A stretch of DNA of 64,000 bases, from NCBI GenBank assembly GCA_012184525.1, contig WOFQ01000054.1:62001-126000 (forward strand), written 5' to 3'. Made by a program: the position numbers and the translations under genes. Positions 30,512-40,970 of this stretch are shown piece by piece. The notes below the pieces were generated by a model. It did not search any database and had not been told where the DNA came from. It saw only the letters and a program-made list of their open reading frames with translations. Positions within the stretch are counted from its first letter, which is position 1, and every line of letters starts with the position of its first letter. The DNA comes from Xenoacremonium recifei (lineage: Eukaryota; Ascomycota; Sordariomycetes; Hypocreales; Nectriaceae).

Positions 30512-32616
30512 ATACAGTTGTCGTCGACACCGCAGTAAGTGCAAGCACGATGGAGCTCAGCCGCCATGTGTCGGGTGTCGAGAAGCCGGTCAGGCCGTTG
30601 CAGAGATTTGGTATGTTCTAGACTATTAGCCAATTCTGTGCCACTCACATAATCAAGCGTTTTCAAAAGACCCGAGGAAAGACTAAAGGTGCACCATATC
30701 GATCAAAGACCTGGACAACAAACTCAAATGCTGCAGCAATCAATAAGGCCGTCATCGCCAGCCCGGTCCCCGTCAATAGCAGGCTCAAAGCAAAGGTCGT
30801 AGATAAATCACTCTCATGGTCTATGACTCTCTAATAACTGGTTCAGATCGCCTCCGCCAAAACCAAGTAAGGAATTTATGGAGACTGGCATACATGAGCT
30901 GCCATTATCTGAGATTATCGACGGCTGTAGGGTTTATGTCAACTGTTGCTTCCAGTTGGACTTTGTCCCCAAAGTACGCTTTCTCAGCCGAGTCGAGAAA
31001 GACCACAGGTCTATAAACCCATTTTTATTGTCGTGTATCCTGGGAATGTCTGCCAGGTTCACACCAAGTCTTATCGACCGATTTAGTACACCCGCGGAAG
31101 CAACGGACTTCTTTCTCGACATGGCCGAGAAATTGGCTCCTATCGAGATGTATAAACCAACACTGGAGACCGCACAAGCGTTCGTTCTTTTGGGCGCTTC
31201 TGAATGGGCCAAAGGCGAATGCAATAAAAGCCTCGTAAGTTTGCCGATCGAACGCATTTGAGACAATATTGACGCGAATACTAGATCCATCTAGGAGTTG
31301 CTTCTACAATCGTAGGCATGCTTCGTCTTCACAGAGAAGATACATACTTGCTTCCTGAAGATGCTTCCCCAGAGGAGATAATAACCTCTGAGGAGGCTAG
31401 AAGGACCTTATGGCTGATGGGTAGTACGAAGCAGAGACTATCCTACTGACGTACCTGTACTAATTGGGTCTTATAGTGCTACGAAACCTATTTGCCGGCC
31501 ATCATTCGCCAGTGCCTTTCGCCCTGCAAGATGTCACTGCGCTTCTGCCTTGTGACGAGAACGATTTCGCCTTCGGAATCATCCCTGCGGTCCGTGCCGC
31601 TCTTCCATCGTCGCAAGCCGCCATAAATCACCCAGAGCTCGTCGATTGCCCATCCCGGTCATTATTCGGAACAGTGATTCAGGCCTACAAATTCTGGGGA
31701 CAGGTTGCACGCGATGCCTGTCTCGATGCTCGAACTTCGAAGGATAACCAGCCTCAGCTCTGGGACTACGGAAACCATTTCTCTCAACAATCTATGGCTC
31801 TATTATGATGGGAGTCTGGTCTCTCAAAAGAGCACACATGGTCTGAATGGAATCTGCGAGTCTATAAGGCTCAGAACTTAGACATTGCCTATACGTCTAT
31901 CTTCTTAGCATCACGACTCAGCAACATTGTGCTTCGAAGAACGTATTTAGCAGAAATAAAGACAGGAATCCTGAAAGACGATACCCATTTATCCTTCTGG
32001 GAGTCTATATCAGAAGAGCTCTTCACCAACGTTCGGACCTTGCATGCTGGCATCGTCGTTTATATCAACACGAGGCCTTTGACGGAAGGCTTCCCTCCGC
32101 TATTGGCGTTCAGTGTGTACTTGTGTGGTTCATTGGCGACACAACTGATGCGATGCCCTCGATTATGTCCCCAGCTCGCACCCAGTGCTGAAGAAATGCT
32201 CGAGTGGTCCAAGAGCCAACTGTTGGCTCTTTGCGTCACATGGCCGATAGCAGCACACTGGCACAAGGCCTTGGAGTTTGCTACGGCCGAGTTGTCATTG
32301 CTAAGCCCGGAAGCAATGCCCATGCCACGTCGACTCTCTCAGAATTCCACCGTGGGTTTCGCCAAATCCTATCATGACGTACCCCAACTCACAATTTGAT
32401 CAGTCTCTTGGTGTAATATCCCTGTCGGAGGCCATCGATAAGCCTAGGTCCCAACTGCTTATCACAGCTACGGAAACTTCCACGGAAACTTCCAGTAACG
32501 AAATTTCACCCTCATCAGATCCCTTTGGAATATTCCTTGGTTCTGTCACTCACGACGAGAGCGTGTTCTCGGGTAACAGAGCGGAGTTCTTTAATATGAT
32601 AGACACCCCCTGGTAA
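30512..32616 (+). pseudogene. Broken Zn2Cys6 transcription factor
   Basis: The zinc cluster is only partly present: SCRRHRSKCKHDG, PPCVGCREAG at 30517-30590, without its first cysteine because the upstream end abuts the repeat. The fungal TF domain follows over several exons (LLSCILGMSARFTPSL, AQAFVLLGASEWAKG, EEARRTLWLM). In the last large exon, TGA at 31806-31808 interrupts the frame between SQQSMALL and WESGLSKEHTW, after which the same frame continues to 32399. The likely C-terminus (FDQSLGVISLSEA to MIDTPW) is in another frame, ending at 32616. These lesions make it a pseudogene, probably the former local regulator. Confidence 0.65.
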
Positions 32617-32746
32617 TGATACGATACTCACGAATTTCGATATTCATCACAAAGGCGACGAGCAGATTCTATGATAGATCATGAGCCGCCAAGAAATTTG
32701 TTTCTTTGTAGCTAGGTTGAATGCGCATCACTTCCCATATGACGAG

Positions 32747-33215
32747 TTAAGCAGCCTCGTCCTTCGGATCAAGGGTCCCAAAAAGATCGTACTCGCTCCA
32801 TTCTATCTTGATGAGCATCCTTCTGACTTCCATGCACCATCAATCTTCCTATACCATGAACATGTCCCTTGTAGTTGCTACAGTTGAAAGACTCTCATCG
32901 GTGTAACGTTGATGCGCTACTCAAATCTGGTTCTAGACTCAGACCGCGCCGTCACTAAGACGCTCCCATTTCGTCGCCCCGATCAGATGTTGGGTCTTCA
33001 ATCGCTTATTTCCCAATAATTTCGGCCCAGATAGAATGGCTACGAAATCATGTGGAGACAAGTTCTCGTGAAGAGCTCCATTGAGTTTGCGAATGTCAAG
33101 ACATACAATAGAGGCTAGTAAATTTCGTAATCGATCCCAGTCTTTAGTGTCGTAGCTCTCTATCCATTCGAACGCAACATTACGTATCTCAAGCTAGTCT
33201 GTATTCGGTGTTTAG
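32747..33215 (-). pseudogene. Scytalone-dehydratase-like pseudogene
   Basis: Read on the minus strand, the segment from about 33193 gives EIRNVAFEWIESYDTKDWDR, LRNLLASIVCLDIRKLNG, SPHDFVAILSGPKLLG and KTQHLIGATKWERLSDG, which matches scytalone dehydratase / SnoaL-like proteins. Farther down, AHQRYTDESLSTVA, WYRKIDGAWK and IEWSEYDLFG match the family C-terminus but lie in different frames with stop codons between them (one looks like CGA to TGA in the segment before AHQRY). The N-terminus is not seen. The gene is therefore dead. It would have acted as a dehydratase or cyclase in a polyketide-type pathway. Confidence 0.62.
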
Positions 33216-33739
33216 CACACTGACGATCCAGTGACGAAGAGTGTTCCAACCCAAAAGCGAAAGATCAAGCGCCATCGTTGTTCACAGTTTGTAAATCGTC
33301 CACGAGCAAGACATGTGAATTCGATGGTGGAACAGCTGGTGGACACAGCAGCCCATTGCATATATACTATTTCCATCTAACTCCAGTGATGAACAAACGT
33401 CCTCGATGATATGAGACAAAATACGTCAGTGGCTCGCAGAAGATACGCCCGAACCCTCGCCAATCAATCTATCGGGTCATCATCGCATGAGTGAGTTATT
33501 ATTACCATTTTCTGGCATCGACGCCCCGCATAAGCTGGGGGCTTGCCATCGAATCAGTCTTACGCAGATCACGAATCGGGGGCATTTGCCTTGACCCATT
33601 CTTCGTGTATGCATGCTGACAATATGACCCATCTTGACTCGTACTGCATCAGTCGTGCTTGGCTAGCTGGAATGCATAAGCACCAGACTTAGAAGTGTAT
33701 GCTGATGCGGATAACTTGCTAGCAAACTCGCTTCATACA
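33216..33739. other. Region without a recognised gene
   Basis: This 524-bp stretch lies between the scytalone-dehydratase-like remnant and the next regulator. It may contain remnants of that pseudogene's N-terminus, but I could not align any part of it. Confidence 0.35.
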
Positions 33740-35463
33740 TCAGCCTGCAGTATATTCACCGCCAACTAGTGTTGTAGCATGAGAATTGAAGTCAACGGGT
33801 CCGGGAGGGCTTAATGTGATATACTCCGTCTGCAATAACGCTGACTCGAAGATAGCTTGCCCTACGCTATCGTGTAATATGTCGATCCAAAGAAAGGCAC
33901 TCAAGTGTTGACGCAGGGCTTCCCAGTCTCGCACGTCGCAGAGTTCAAAATTGACTCGTAGCCAAGGCAGTAACCAAGAGTCGTCGGATGTGGTGAAGAC
34001 TGATAAAGACCCCACTACCAGAAGCCAGATGAGAAGCCTAAAATCCAGCGGGTCCGGCAGTTGCAGGTTCAATAGGCAGGTTCGATAGCGGTTGGGGATA
34101 TACGTGTGCGGCAATCTGATGCCTTGCCAGTTGAGGAAGATGTTCGAAGAGAACGCCAAGAGACCGAGGCGGAGGGCTTCGTTAATAGAGGAGGGATTGA
34201 AGCTTTGCATCCTGAGAAGACGGTACATTACCGAAGCCATTGCGTTCAGCAGGATCTCCTTGGGCAACTGGCGCTTCCTCTCAGCGGCACGGTTGATAGT
34301 GAAACAGAATCTCTTGAGAAAGTTGCATGCCTCGATCAACGTGGCGTCAATACCCATCTCATCAGGCTGCCACCGTAACTTGGCTTCGGGGAGGTCCAGG
34401 TCTTCCGCTGCCAAAGCCGATTCATAGGCTATCAATGATTCTGAAGATCGATCGTTGAAAAAAATCGTTTCGGTGTGGTTATGAAGTGCTATTCCCAAAT
34501 CACACCTATCAAGAGTCAGAAAAACATCTCATAAGAGCGGTATATGTCAAGAGACTCGCTTCAAAAGCTCCATAATAAGCTTACTGTTATAGCTCAAAGC
34601 GCCCAAACCGCCTCTCATGCCAATGATTCTGCGAAGACCCTCCATATGATGTCTCGCGGTTGCATAATCGTTGGTAAAATGTGCGTGTAAGGCAAGATAC
34701 AATACCACCAGAATCGTAGGGTCTGACATCTTATTCCTGTTGTCGGAGCTCGATAACCGTTCCCGGAGCAAGCGGAGAGCTTCAGAATGATGTTTTATTT
34801 CTCGTCTGGTAGCGATGGGGGTTTTAAAAGCGGTAGAGGAACAGTAGATATAGGCTTGGACTCCAAAAATAGCGGCATGCAGGTAGGCCGCGTCAGAGGT
34901 TAACAAGTCAAACCATACTGTATCGACCTTTGTCTTTCGATGAAAGATTATGCAACTCTCTAAAGGATACATGACTCGTTTCGCAATAAAAAAGACTAGA
35001 TACAGAAGTCAGCTCTGTACATGCACATTGGCACCGAGTATACTGGGGCAAATCGTCTTACATTTGAGAATGTCGTGAACCAGTGGCGGCTCTATGGCAT
35101 CAGCGAATTTGGTGAAAGAAAGCTCTCCGCCCACCTTTTTCGGAATTATGGGATATCGCATTGCAACTAAGAGACCTGGAAGTTGGTCATTCTCGCAGGG
35201 GCTCTCCAGAGTAGACAGGCGTTGAGTATAAAATTTTTCGGCGGGCTTAACATGGCGCGTTTTGCCTCGATTCTTGCCCAACATCACATGTTTTCTAATC
35301 AGCTTACGGTTCGCCGGACCATCTTGGCTCATGTCGTTGATGAATATGAATGGCTCATCTGCTACTCGTTGTCAATTAGTTCATGCTCTAGCCGCCTTAT
35401 GCAACGTCTTGCGCTGTGGATGAACGCGCACTAGGGCTTACCGGATTTTTCGGTGGCGGCCAT
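33740..35463 (-). CDS. Fungal-specific TF-domain protein (Fungal_trans_2/DUF3468-like)
   Basis: A regulator-like protein without a visible zinc cluster. Exons: 35463-35442 (MAATEKSG), 35358-35062 (EPFIFINDMSQDGPANRKLI, RKHVMLGKNR), 34995 to about 34550 (MYPLESCIIFHRK, ARHHMEGLRRIIGMRGG), and 34490 to 33740 (CDLGIALHNHTETIFF onward). The order matches fungal proteins carrying the FVFVN..RxxIRSHVMxxxR N-terminal motif and the Fungal_trans_2 region. The junction between LLKR and CDLGIAL is unresolved: the phase-correct donor would be AG instead of GT near 34555, so the splice site may be damaged. Role unknown. Confidence 0.6.
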
Positions 35464-36057
35464 AATTAGTTGCCTGATACAGGGAGAATAGATTTATAGT
35501 CCTCTGAGCTGATTCGGTAACAAATTTTGGTTGCGGATCATCGAGGTTTGCAGGGCTACTTCGCCCGGCGCTCTCTGGATTCCTGGCGATGCGTGGACTC
35601 GTAGATAGATCGTATAGCGTCGCAGTTCTCTTGCTAGCGCACCAGCAAGGTCTCTAATTGGGCTCTTCGGGTTCAGATAGAAGCCAGCCGTATCCTTGGG
35701 CATACAATCGGGCACATTCTCAGGAGTTCAAGCGCGAGAAAGGCAAAAGATTGGGAACTCAACGAAAAGGAATCTCGGACGACACGTTACCGAGAATGGG
35801 TCCACCCCAGATGGCACTAATGCACGATATTGATTTCCCCATTAGGCATAGTCTTCATCTCGATTCTTGGTGGCCATACCCAGCACACTGGACAGGCACC
35901 AGACACAAACTTATAAAATAGGACGACCTATTTCTCTCGTCTTGCTTTTAGTTCTTTCTTCGTCGCTCTTGTATTCTTTTGAAAAGTACGTTTTTCAAAC
36001 AATAAAGCCCGCATCTTAGAAATACCGTTTTGGTATTCTCCTACCACGTCCGCCACC
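35464..36057. other. Intergenic, promoter of the SDR gene
   Basis: This 594-bp region lies between divergent genes and ends in a strong fungal start context (CGCCACCATGG). It contains a TATA-like box at 35912-35920. Confidence 0.45.
35912..35920 (+). promoter_or_regulatory. TATA-like box of the SDR gene
   Basis: TATAAAATA lies 138 bp upstream of the SDR start, followed by pyrimidine-rich sequence (about 35930-35960). This is a plausible core promoter. Confidence 0.4.
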
Positions 36058-37147
36058 ATGGCGACGTCGAAAAATTCCAAGGAATTACCCCCTTCTACAA
36101 GCCCATTCTTCCCCAATCACTTTATAAAGAACCAATTTCTCACAAAGCACCAGTCCATCCCGCCAAATACCGATGTATCGGGAAAAGTCGCCGTTGTAAC
36201 TGGTTCTAACACAGGTCTTGGCTTGGAGTGTGCCAGCCAGCTCCTCTCATATAAACTCTCTCGACTCATTATGGCAGTCCGCTCTTTGGAAAAGGGCGAG
36301 ACCGCAGCTCGGGAGCTACGAAAGAAATATCCAGCGGCGGTCATTGATGTTTGGCAACTAGACATGGCCTCATACGATTCTGTCAGAGCCTTTGCGGCCC
36401 GGGTTGATTCGGACGTGACCCGTCTCGATATCGTTATTTTAAATGCAGGAATGGGTTTCACAAACTTCAAGATTGTGCCCGCAACCGGCCACGAAGAGAC
36501 TGTCCAGGTGAACTATCTTTCTACAATGCTTCTAGCAGTACTCATGCTACCGATCTTGAAGAGTAAATCGCCTGCTCCGGGACGCTTGACAATAAGCACG
36601 GCTATGCTTTCGATTGGTGCGAAGTTCCCAAATAAGAACGAGGTTCCACTTCTTCCTTCATTTGACGATGAGAAATGGTTCGAGGTTCGGGATATCTATT
36701 CGACTTCGAAGTTACTTGGTCAAATGGCCGTTTGGAAACTCACTGATATGGTATCTGCGGATGATGTGATAATCAATCTCGTTGAACCTGGCTTTATAAA
36801 AGGCACAGAGCTGCACGGCGACATGGCTTCTACCTTGGGGAAGATTGCGATTGGCCTGTTCAAATCTGCAACAGCACGGACAGTCAAAGTTGGCGCCTCG
36901 ACTTATATTGATGCATCGGTCATCAAAGGCAAAGAGTCCCACGGATGTGTCTTAACCAATTGGGAGATCGCGCCGTGAGCTGTTCCTGATTCTTGTCACG
37001 TCTGATGCAAAGTTTCTCACATGATAATACAGATACGCCCCTTTCCAATACACACCTGAAGGCAAGGTGGTCCTCGAAAGGCTGTGGGAAGAGACAATGC
37101 AGGAATTTGACTTCATCGATGCTCGTGGCATTATAAAATCTTTGTAA
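36058..37147 (+). CDS. Short-chain dehydrogenase/reductase
   Basis: Classical-type SDR using NAD(P)H, of the fungal retinol-dehydrogenase-like group. Two exons (36058-36974 and 37033-37147) give 343 residues. Visible motifs are the cofactor loop TGSNTGLG near residue 50, LDM, LNAGM, the catalytic STAML serine and YSTSK. The second exon (PYAPFQYTPEGKVVLERLWEE) is typical of this subgroup, so the longer single-exon frame ending at 36978 is not the full gene. The start has an excellent context. The substrate is unknown. Confidence 0.87.
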
Positions 37148-37922
37148 AACGGCACAGCTCCATCATTATTCAATTTTCCCGTGCCTTCAAGAATCCTAGG
37201 GATTATTATGGAGAAAGTTCATAGCGCATAGCAAATTTGGCTTCGTAAGACGAATGTTTCAGTCTGCACGACGGCAGGCGAACTTCTCAATGACAAACAG
37301 CCCTAGGGTAGCAAGGATACAAACAAACCAAGGAAATCACAGCCCTCGGCGGTTTCCCGATCTGTTATCGTTAAACCGAAAATTCGACCCCTGTCATACT
37401 AATGGAGATGAGCCCCTGCATGATTATTATGCCTGAATACAAAAGATCTTTTGAAGCGTGTCGAGTCCCGCTCAACGATGGAGCTTTTCATCCTGATCGG
37501 CGACATACTTGTAGAGCGGTAAAACGGTAGTCTTGTGAATCGCGGTAAAATCATTGTATGCAAAACCAACCTGTAAACTTCGATCTTCGATACCGTGTTG
37601 TGTGAAAACGTGTTACTCTGTGTTCTACTGTCTGTATTCTGTTTTTTTCAGGATGCGATCCGTAAACTTCAGCCCTGTGAGGATTGGCGAGCTCACATTT
37701 ACCCTGCCACTTTTTTTCTAGTGCCTCCACCCTCTATACAGAGTAAGATGACAACACCGTTGCTACCCCCCGGCGGGCGCAGGGTCGGGCTTGCCACTTA
37801 ATGCTTAGTTGGGCGTTTGAGAAATCAGCTAGTGGTTGCTTCGGGATGTATTAATCGAGAGCATTTCTTCTGCTTTCTTAGCCCCTCCCAGTGCGTCGGC
37901 GCTTTATTCACTTCCCCTCGAA
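37148..37922. other. Intergenic, upstream of the DUF3176 gene
   Basis: This 775-bp region has no recognised gene. The frame of the next gene is open upstream to about 37836, but only from a TTG, so a small upstream exon of that gene is possible here. Confidence 0.4.
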
Positions 37923-39707
37923 ATGCAGTCTCAAATCCACGATGCGGGCATCGCGTGGAAACCGGGGTTTCGACACCACGTTCCCTGGGCGGCCTTTCTC
38001 AACATCTTTGGGTTTATACTATGCAGCATCGCGCTAGGGATCGTCCTTTGGCAATCCGATGGCAAAGATGTTGACACCTGGCCTAGCGCATCGCGAGTTA
38101 TCCCCGCTTCTGTTCTGCTATCTCTTTTTGTCAGCATCGGAAACCTTTGTCTTCTGGTAGCTCTTGGCCAGGGCTACGAAATCTCCTGGTGGGTGCAAGC
38201 TATCAAAGGCGCCGAGCTCCGGAAGCTCGAGTTCGATCTCGACATCCAGAATTCTATCGGGGCTCTCTTCAGTCGACATGTGTCCTTCGATAAATTCGCT
38301 CTCGCCGCGGTTATCTCCCTCGCCGTTTCCGTTCTCGATGGCCCGCTCATTCAGAAGGCCTCCACGACAACGACAAAAACATACGAGCCCACCAGCGCTG
38401 GCATCGGCATAAACGTATCGAATGCGTCGCTACCGGCCGATTTCAGCGCTTACGGTACCGGACCGGATCTTCTGACGCCGCTGTTTAGTGACATCAGTCG
38501 CGCATATGCCAGCCGCGATGGGATCGAAATGTCGGTCGACAGTTGCAATGAAAACATCACTTGCGCTTTAACCCTGCCCGCCCCGGGTTTCGATGTCAGC
38601 TGTACCGAGAAGACGGTGGCTTACGATTTCTTCAATCTCGCCGCCGGGACGAAGAATAACAACATCACAACGTTCAAAGTAAGCTTCGGGTTTGGGGCCG
38701 ATGAAACCTTCGAAGATTTCAGCACTATCAACGTCACGGCCTTATATAAGCCAGAGGCAGCGTGCAGCGGTCATCTTGTTCAACGAGATTGTACCTTACG
38801 TCTTGCCACGGTCCGATACCCCGTTACCGTGAGCAACGGTACTGCTACGATTAAAAACTGGCAATCGAATCAGAACGACACGGTAGAACTCACATCTTTC
38901 CCCAGAACAACTACGTTATATGGCTATGGCGCTCTCTTCACTGGCAGTTTTGCCGCAGGTGGATTTATGAGTATGCTTGGAGGCATAGCGTATGTTGTAG
39001 AGGAGCTTTACTCTTCTTCTGTTTTACTCGCTCTCAGCACGATGACGTTTACGCCATATACCCTCTACACGTCTGGCCAGGGTGCTAGTAATTACTTGAC
39101 ATCTAATCTTTCGACTTATGGCAACTGTACTATGACTTGGGAAGACCCAACGACTGATATCGTCAATACAGTCCGCGAGCTGATGTTCCGGAGTGCTATC
39201 GCCAATTCGAAAGCTAACAGCTCTGCGGTAGCACCCCAGCAACTCGCAGTCCGACGAACGAGAGTTGCAGCAGCTTACCAGAGCCACTACAAGTACCTCG
39301 GCATCACCCTCGGCTGTATGGTCCTGCAAGTACTCGTCATTATGTTCTTACTGGTGGGGTGGAATCATCTTGGTCGAGAGGTATCACTGGATGCATTTGA
39401 GATAGCAAGGGCTCTGGGCGCTCCTCTGCTACGAGATGGCAGCTCAAATAGCAATATTGAAGATGCTTTAGCACCTTTGAAACATGTTAGGCTGCGGTAT
39501 GGGGAGATATTGCCTGAAGATGCCGCTCTCTTGGCGTCTAGCCCGGGAGTCCAGCAAGAAGGAAGAGGCTTGGGCGGAAATGGGTCAGCGATATATGGAG
39601 TGTCAAAGGGTGACCCTGAAACAAAGGCCGAGGCGGAGTCGAGAGCACGATTGGGTTTGGACCAGGAACAACGGGTCGGAGAGATTCGCCCAGGAGTACT
39701 CTACTGA
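37923..39707 (+). CDS. DUF3176-family membrane protein
   Basis: Fungal integral membrane protein of unknown function, in the DUF3176 group. From ATG 37923 it has 594 residues. After WKPGFRHHVPWAAF come hydrophobic segments (FLNIFGFILCSIALGIVLW, SVLLSLFVSIGNLCLLVAL, FALAAVISLAVSVLDGPLI), then a large lumenal or extracellular Cys- and N-glycosylation-rich part, and a last segment (YLGITLGCMVLQVLVIMFLLV) before a cytosolic tail. The frame is intact. A short upstream exon cannot be excluded. Confidence 0.78.
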   Translation: MQSQIHDAGIAWKPGFRHHVPWAAFLNIFGFILCSIALGIVLWQSDGKDVDTWPSASRVIPASVLLSLFVSIGNLCLLVALGQGYEISWWVQAIKGAELRKLEFDLDIQNSIGALFSRHVSFDKFALAAVISLAVSVLDGPLIQKASTTTTKTYEPTSAGIGINVSNASLPADFSAYGTGPDLLTPLFSDISRAYASRDGIEMSVDSCNENITCALTLPAPGFDVSCTEKTVAYDFFNLAAGTKNNNITTFKVSFGFGADETFEDFSTINVTALYKPEAACSGHLVQRDCTLRLATVRYPVTVSNGTATIKNWQSNQNDTVELTSFPRTTTLYGYGALFTGSFAAGGFMSMLGGIAYVVEELYSSSVLLALSTMTFTPYTLYTSGQGASNYLTSNLSTYGNCTMTWEDPTTDIVNTVRELMFRSAIANSKANSSAVAPQQLAVRRTRVAAAYQSHYKYLGITLGCMVLQVLVIMFLLVGWNHLGREVSLDAFEIARALGAPLLRDGSSNSNIEDALAPLKHVRLRYGEILPEDAALLASSPGVQQEGRGLGGNGSAIYGVSKGDPETKAEAESRARLGLDQEQRVGEIRPGVLY

Positions 39708-40970
39708 GAGGGAGACCGGTTTGATTCGCAGAGCATAGGATCATAGCCTTGGGCCACAAAATACTCAGTACATACGCGCCCCTCCCTTCAATATATTGAA
39801 ACCTTGAGCAGCTGAGTGCATAATCTTACGCAGAATCCGAAAATGCGCCTTGCCTATTTGTAATGAGGCCTGTGGGCGAATAGAAAGTTCTTGAAATAGA
39901 GATGCTGAGTAAACTTTCCAACTCGACAGGATTGTATTTGAGTCAGACAAGTAAGAGAGATGGCTACGTGATTGATCCTTGCTGCTATCATACTGCCCAT
40001 TTCACTGTTGCATCTCCACGGCCCATCCCAATATCAGTGTCACCTTGCTATTATGACTGGAATAGTGTGTCGCAAGGATATCAAGGCTTTAGGAGTAGTG
40101 TGACCAAAATGCTGCCGAAAAGAGAAAGAAGGTCTGGATCCGGCTTATCATCTCAATGTTGAGGGAAGTACTTAGACCATCATCCATTCGGTGACCGCAC
40201 CTACGTTATCATTGCTGCACGAAGATGACAAATCCGGAAAATTTATTATCGACTGCTTAATCGTGTTATCCAGGTAAGTGGAAGATCCAGTATATCTTCC
40301 ATCATGTGACGTTGAGAATAGACCCCTGCCATAGGGACCGTAGGATTAACACAGGGGGGTGGGAGAGTCGATGGTGATGCAGACTATGGGTGGATAGTTA
40401 CCAAACTTGGGAAGACATGTAAACCGCCAACGATCAGTTTGAGCAACCAAATTAAATGGTAATCATGAACCCTTATTGGCGTAATGGGTAAGAATGTGAG
40501 GTCGTTGTGCTTTTCCTAAGGTGGGTAAATATGAGTTGCATTCCAATGATGTTCCCTAGGTAAGCGCCGGTTACACAATCCTGTCTGCTCACACAACACT
40601 ACAGAAATGACGACTAGATCCTACTCTATGTGACGATGCTGATGTGAGATGCACTGTTGCACTTCTGACTCGGATCGTCTAGCGTATAGAGCCAGCTGAA
40701 CCGACTCGCGCGTCACCACTAGTCTTTTTCATTACTGGTTGGTTTACCTTAGACCACGATATATCATGCCTCGATTTGGACATTGTCACCGCACTATGGA
40801 GTCGAGCTGCAAGTCGACGTCAGCACTAGGTTTTGTGATAGATTTTTTGCATGACGATGCCGATATTCTGGAGTCCATAAATTGCTATTGAGTTTGCTGA
40901 TTCGAACAGGCAGAATTGAAGAAGAATAGTCCTCAATTCTTGCGTTGGATTTGAACTAAACTTTTAGGAG
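39708..40970. other. Intergenic, 1.26 kb
   Basis: No ORF with a recognisable domain, repeat or RNA gene was seen. The last 100 bp should hold the promoter of the methyltransferase at 40971. Confidence 0.4.
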
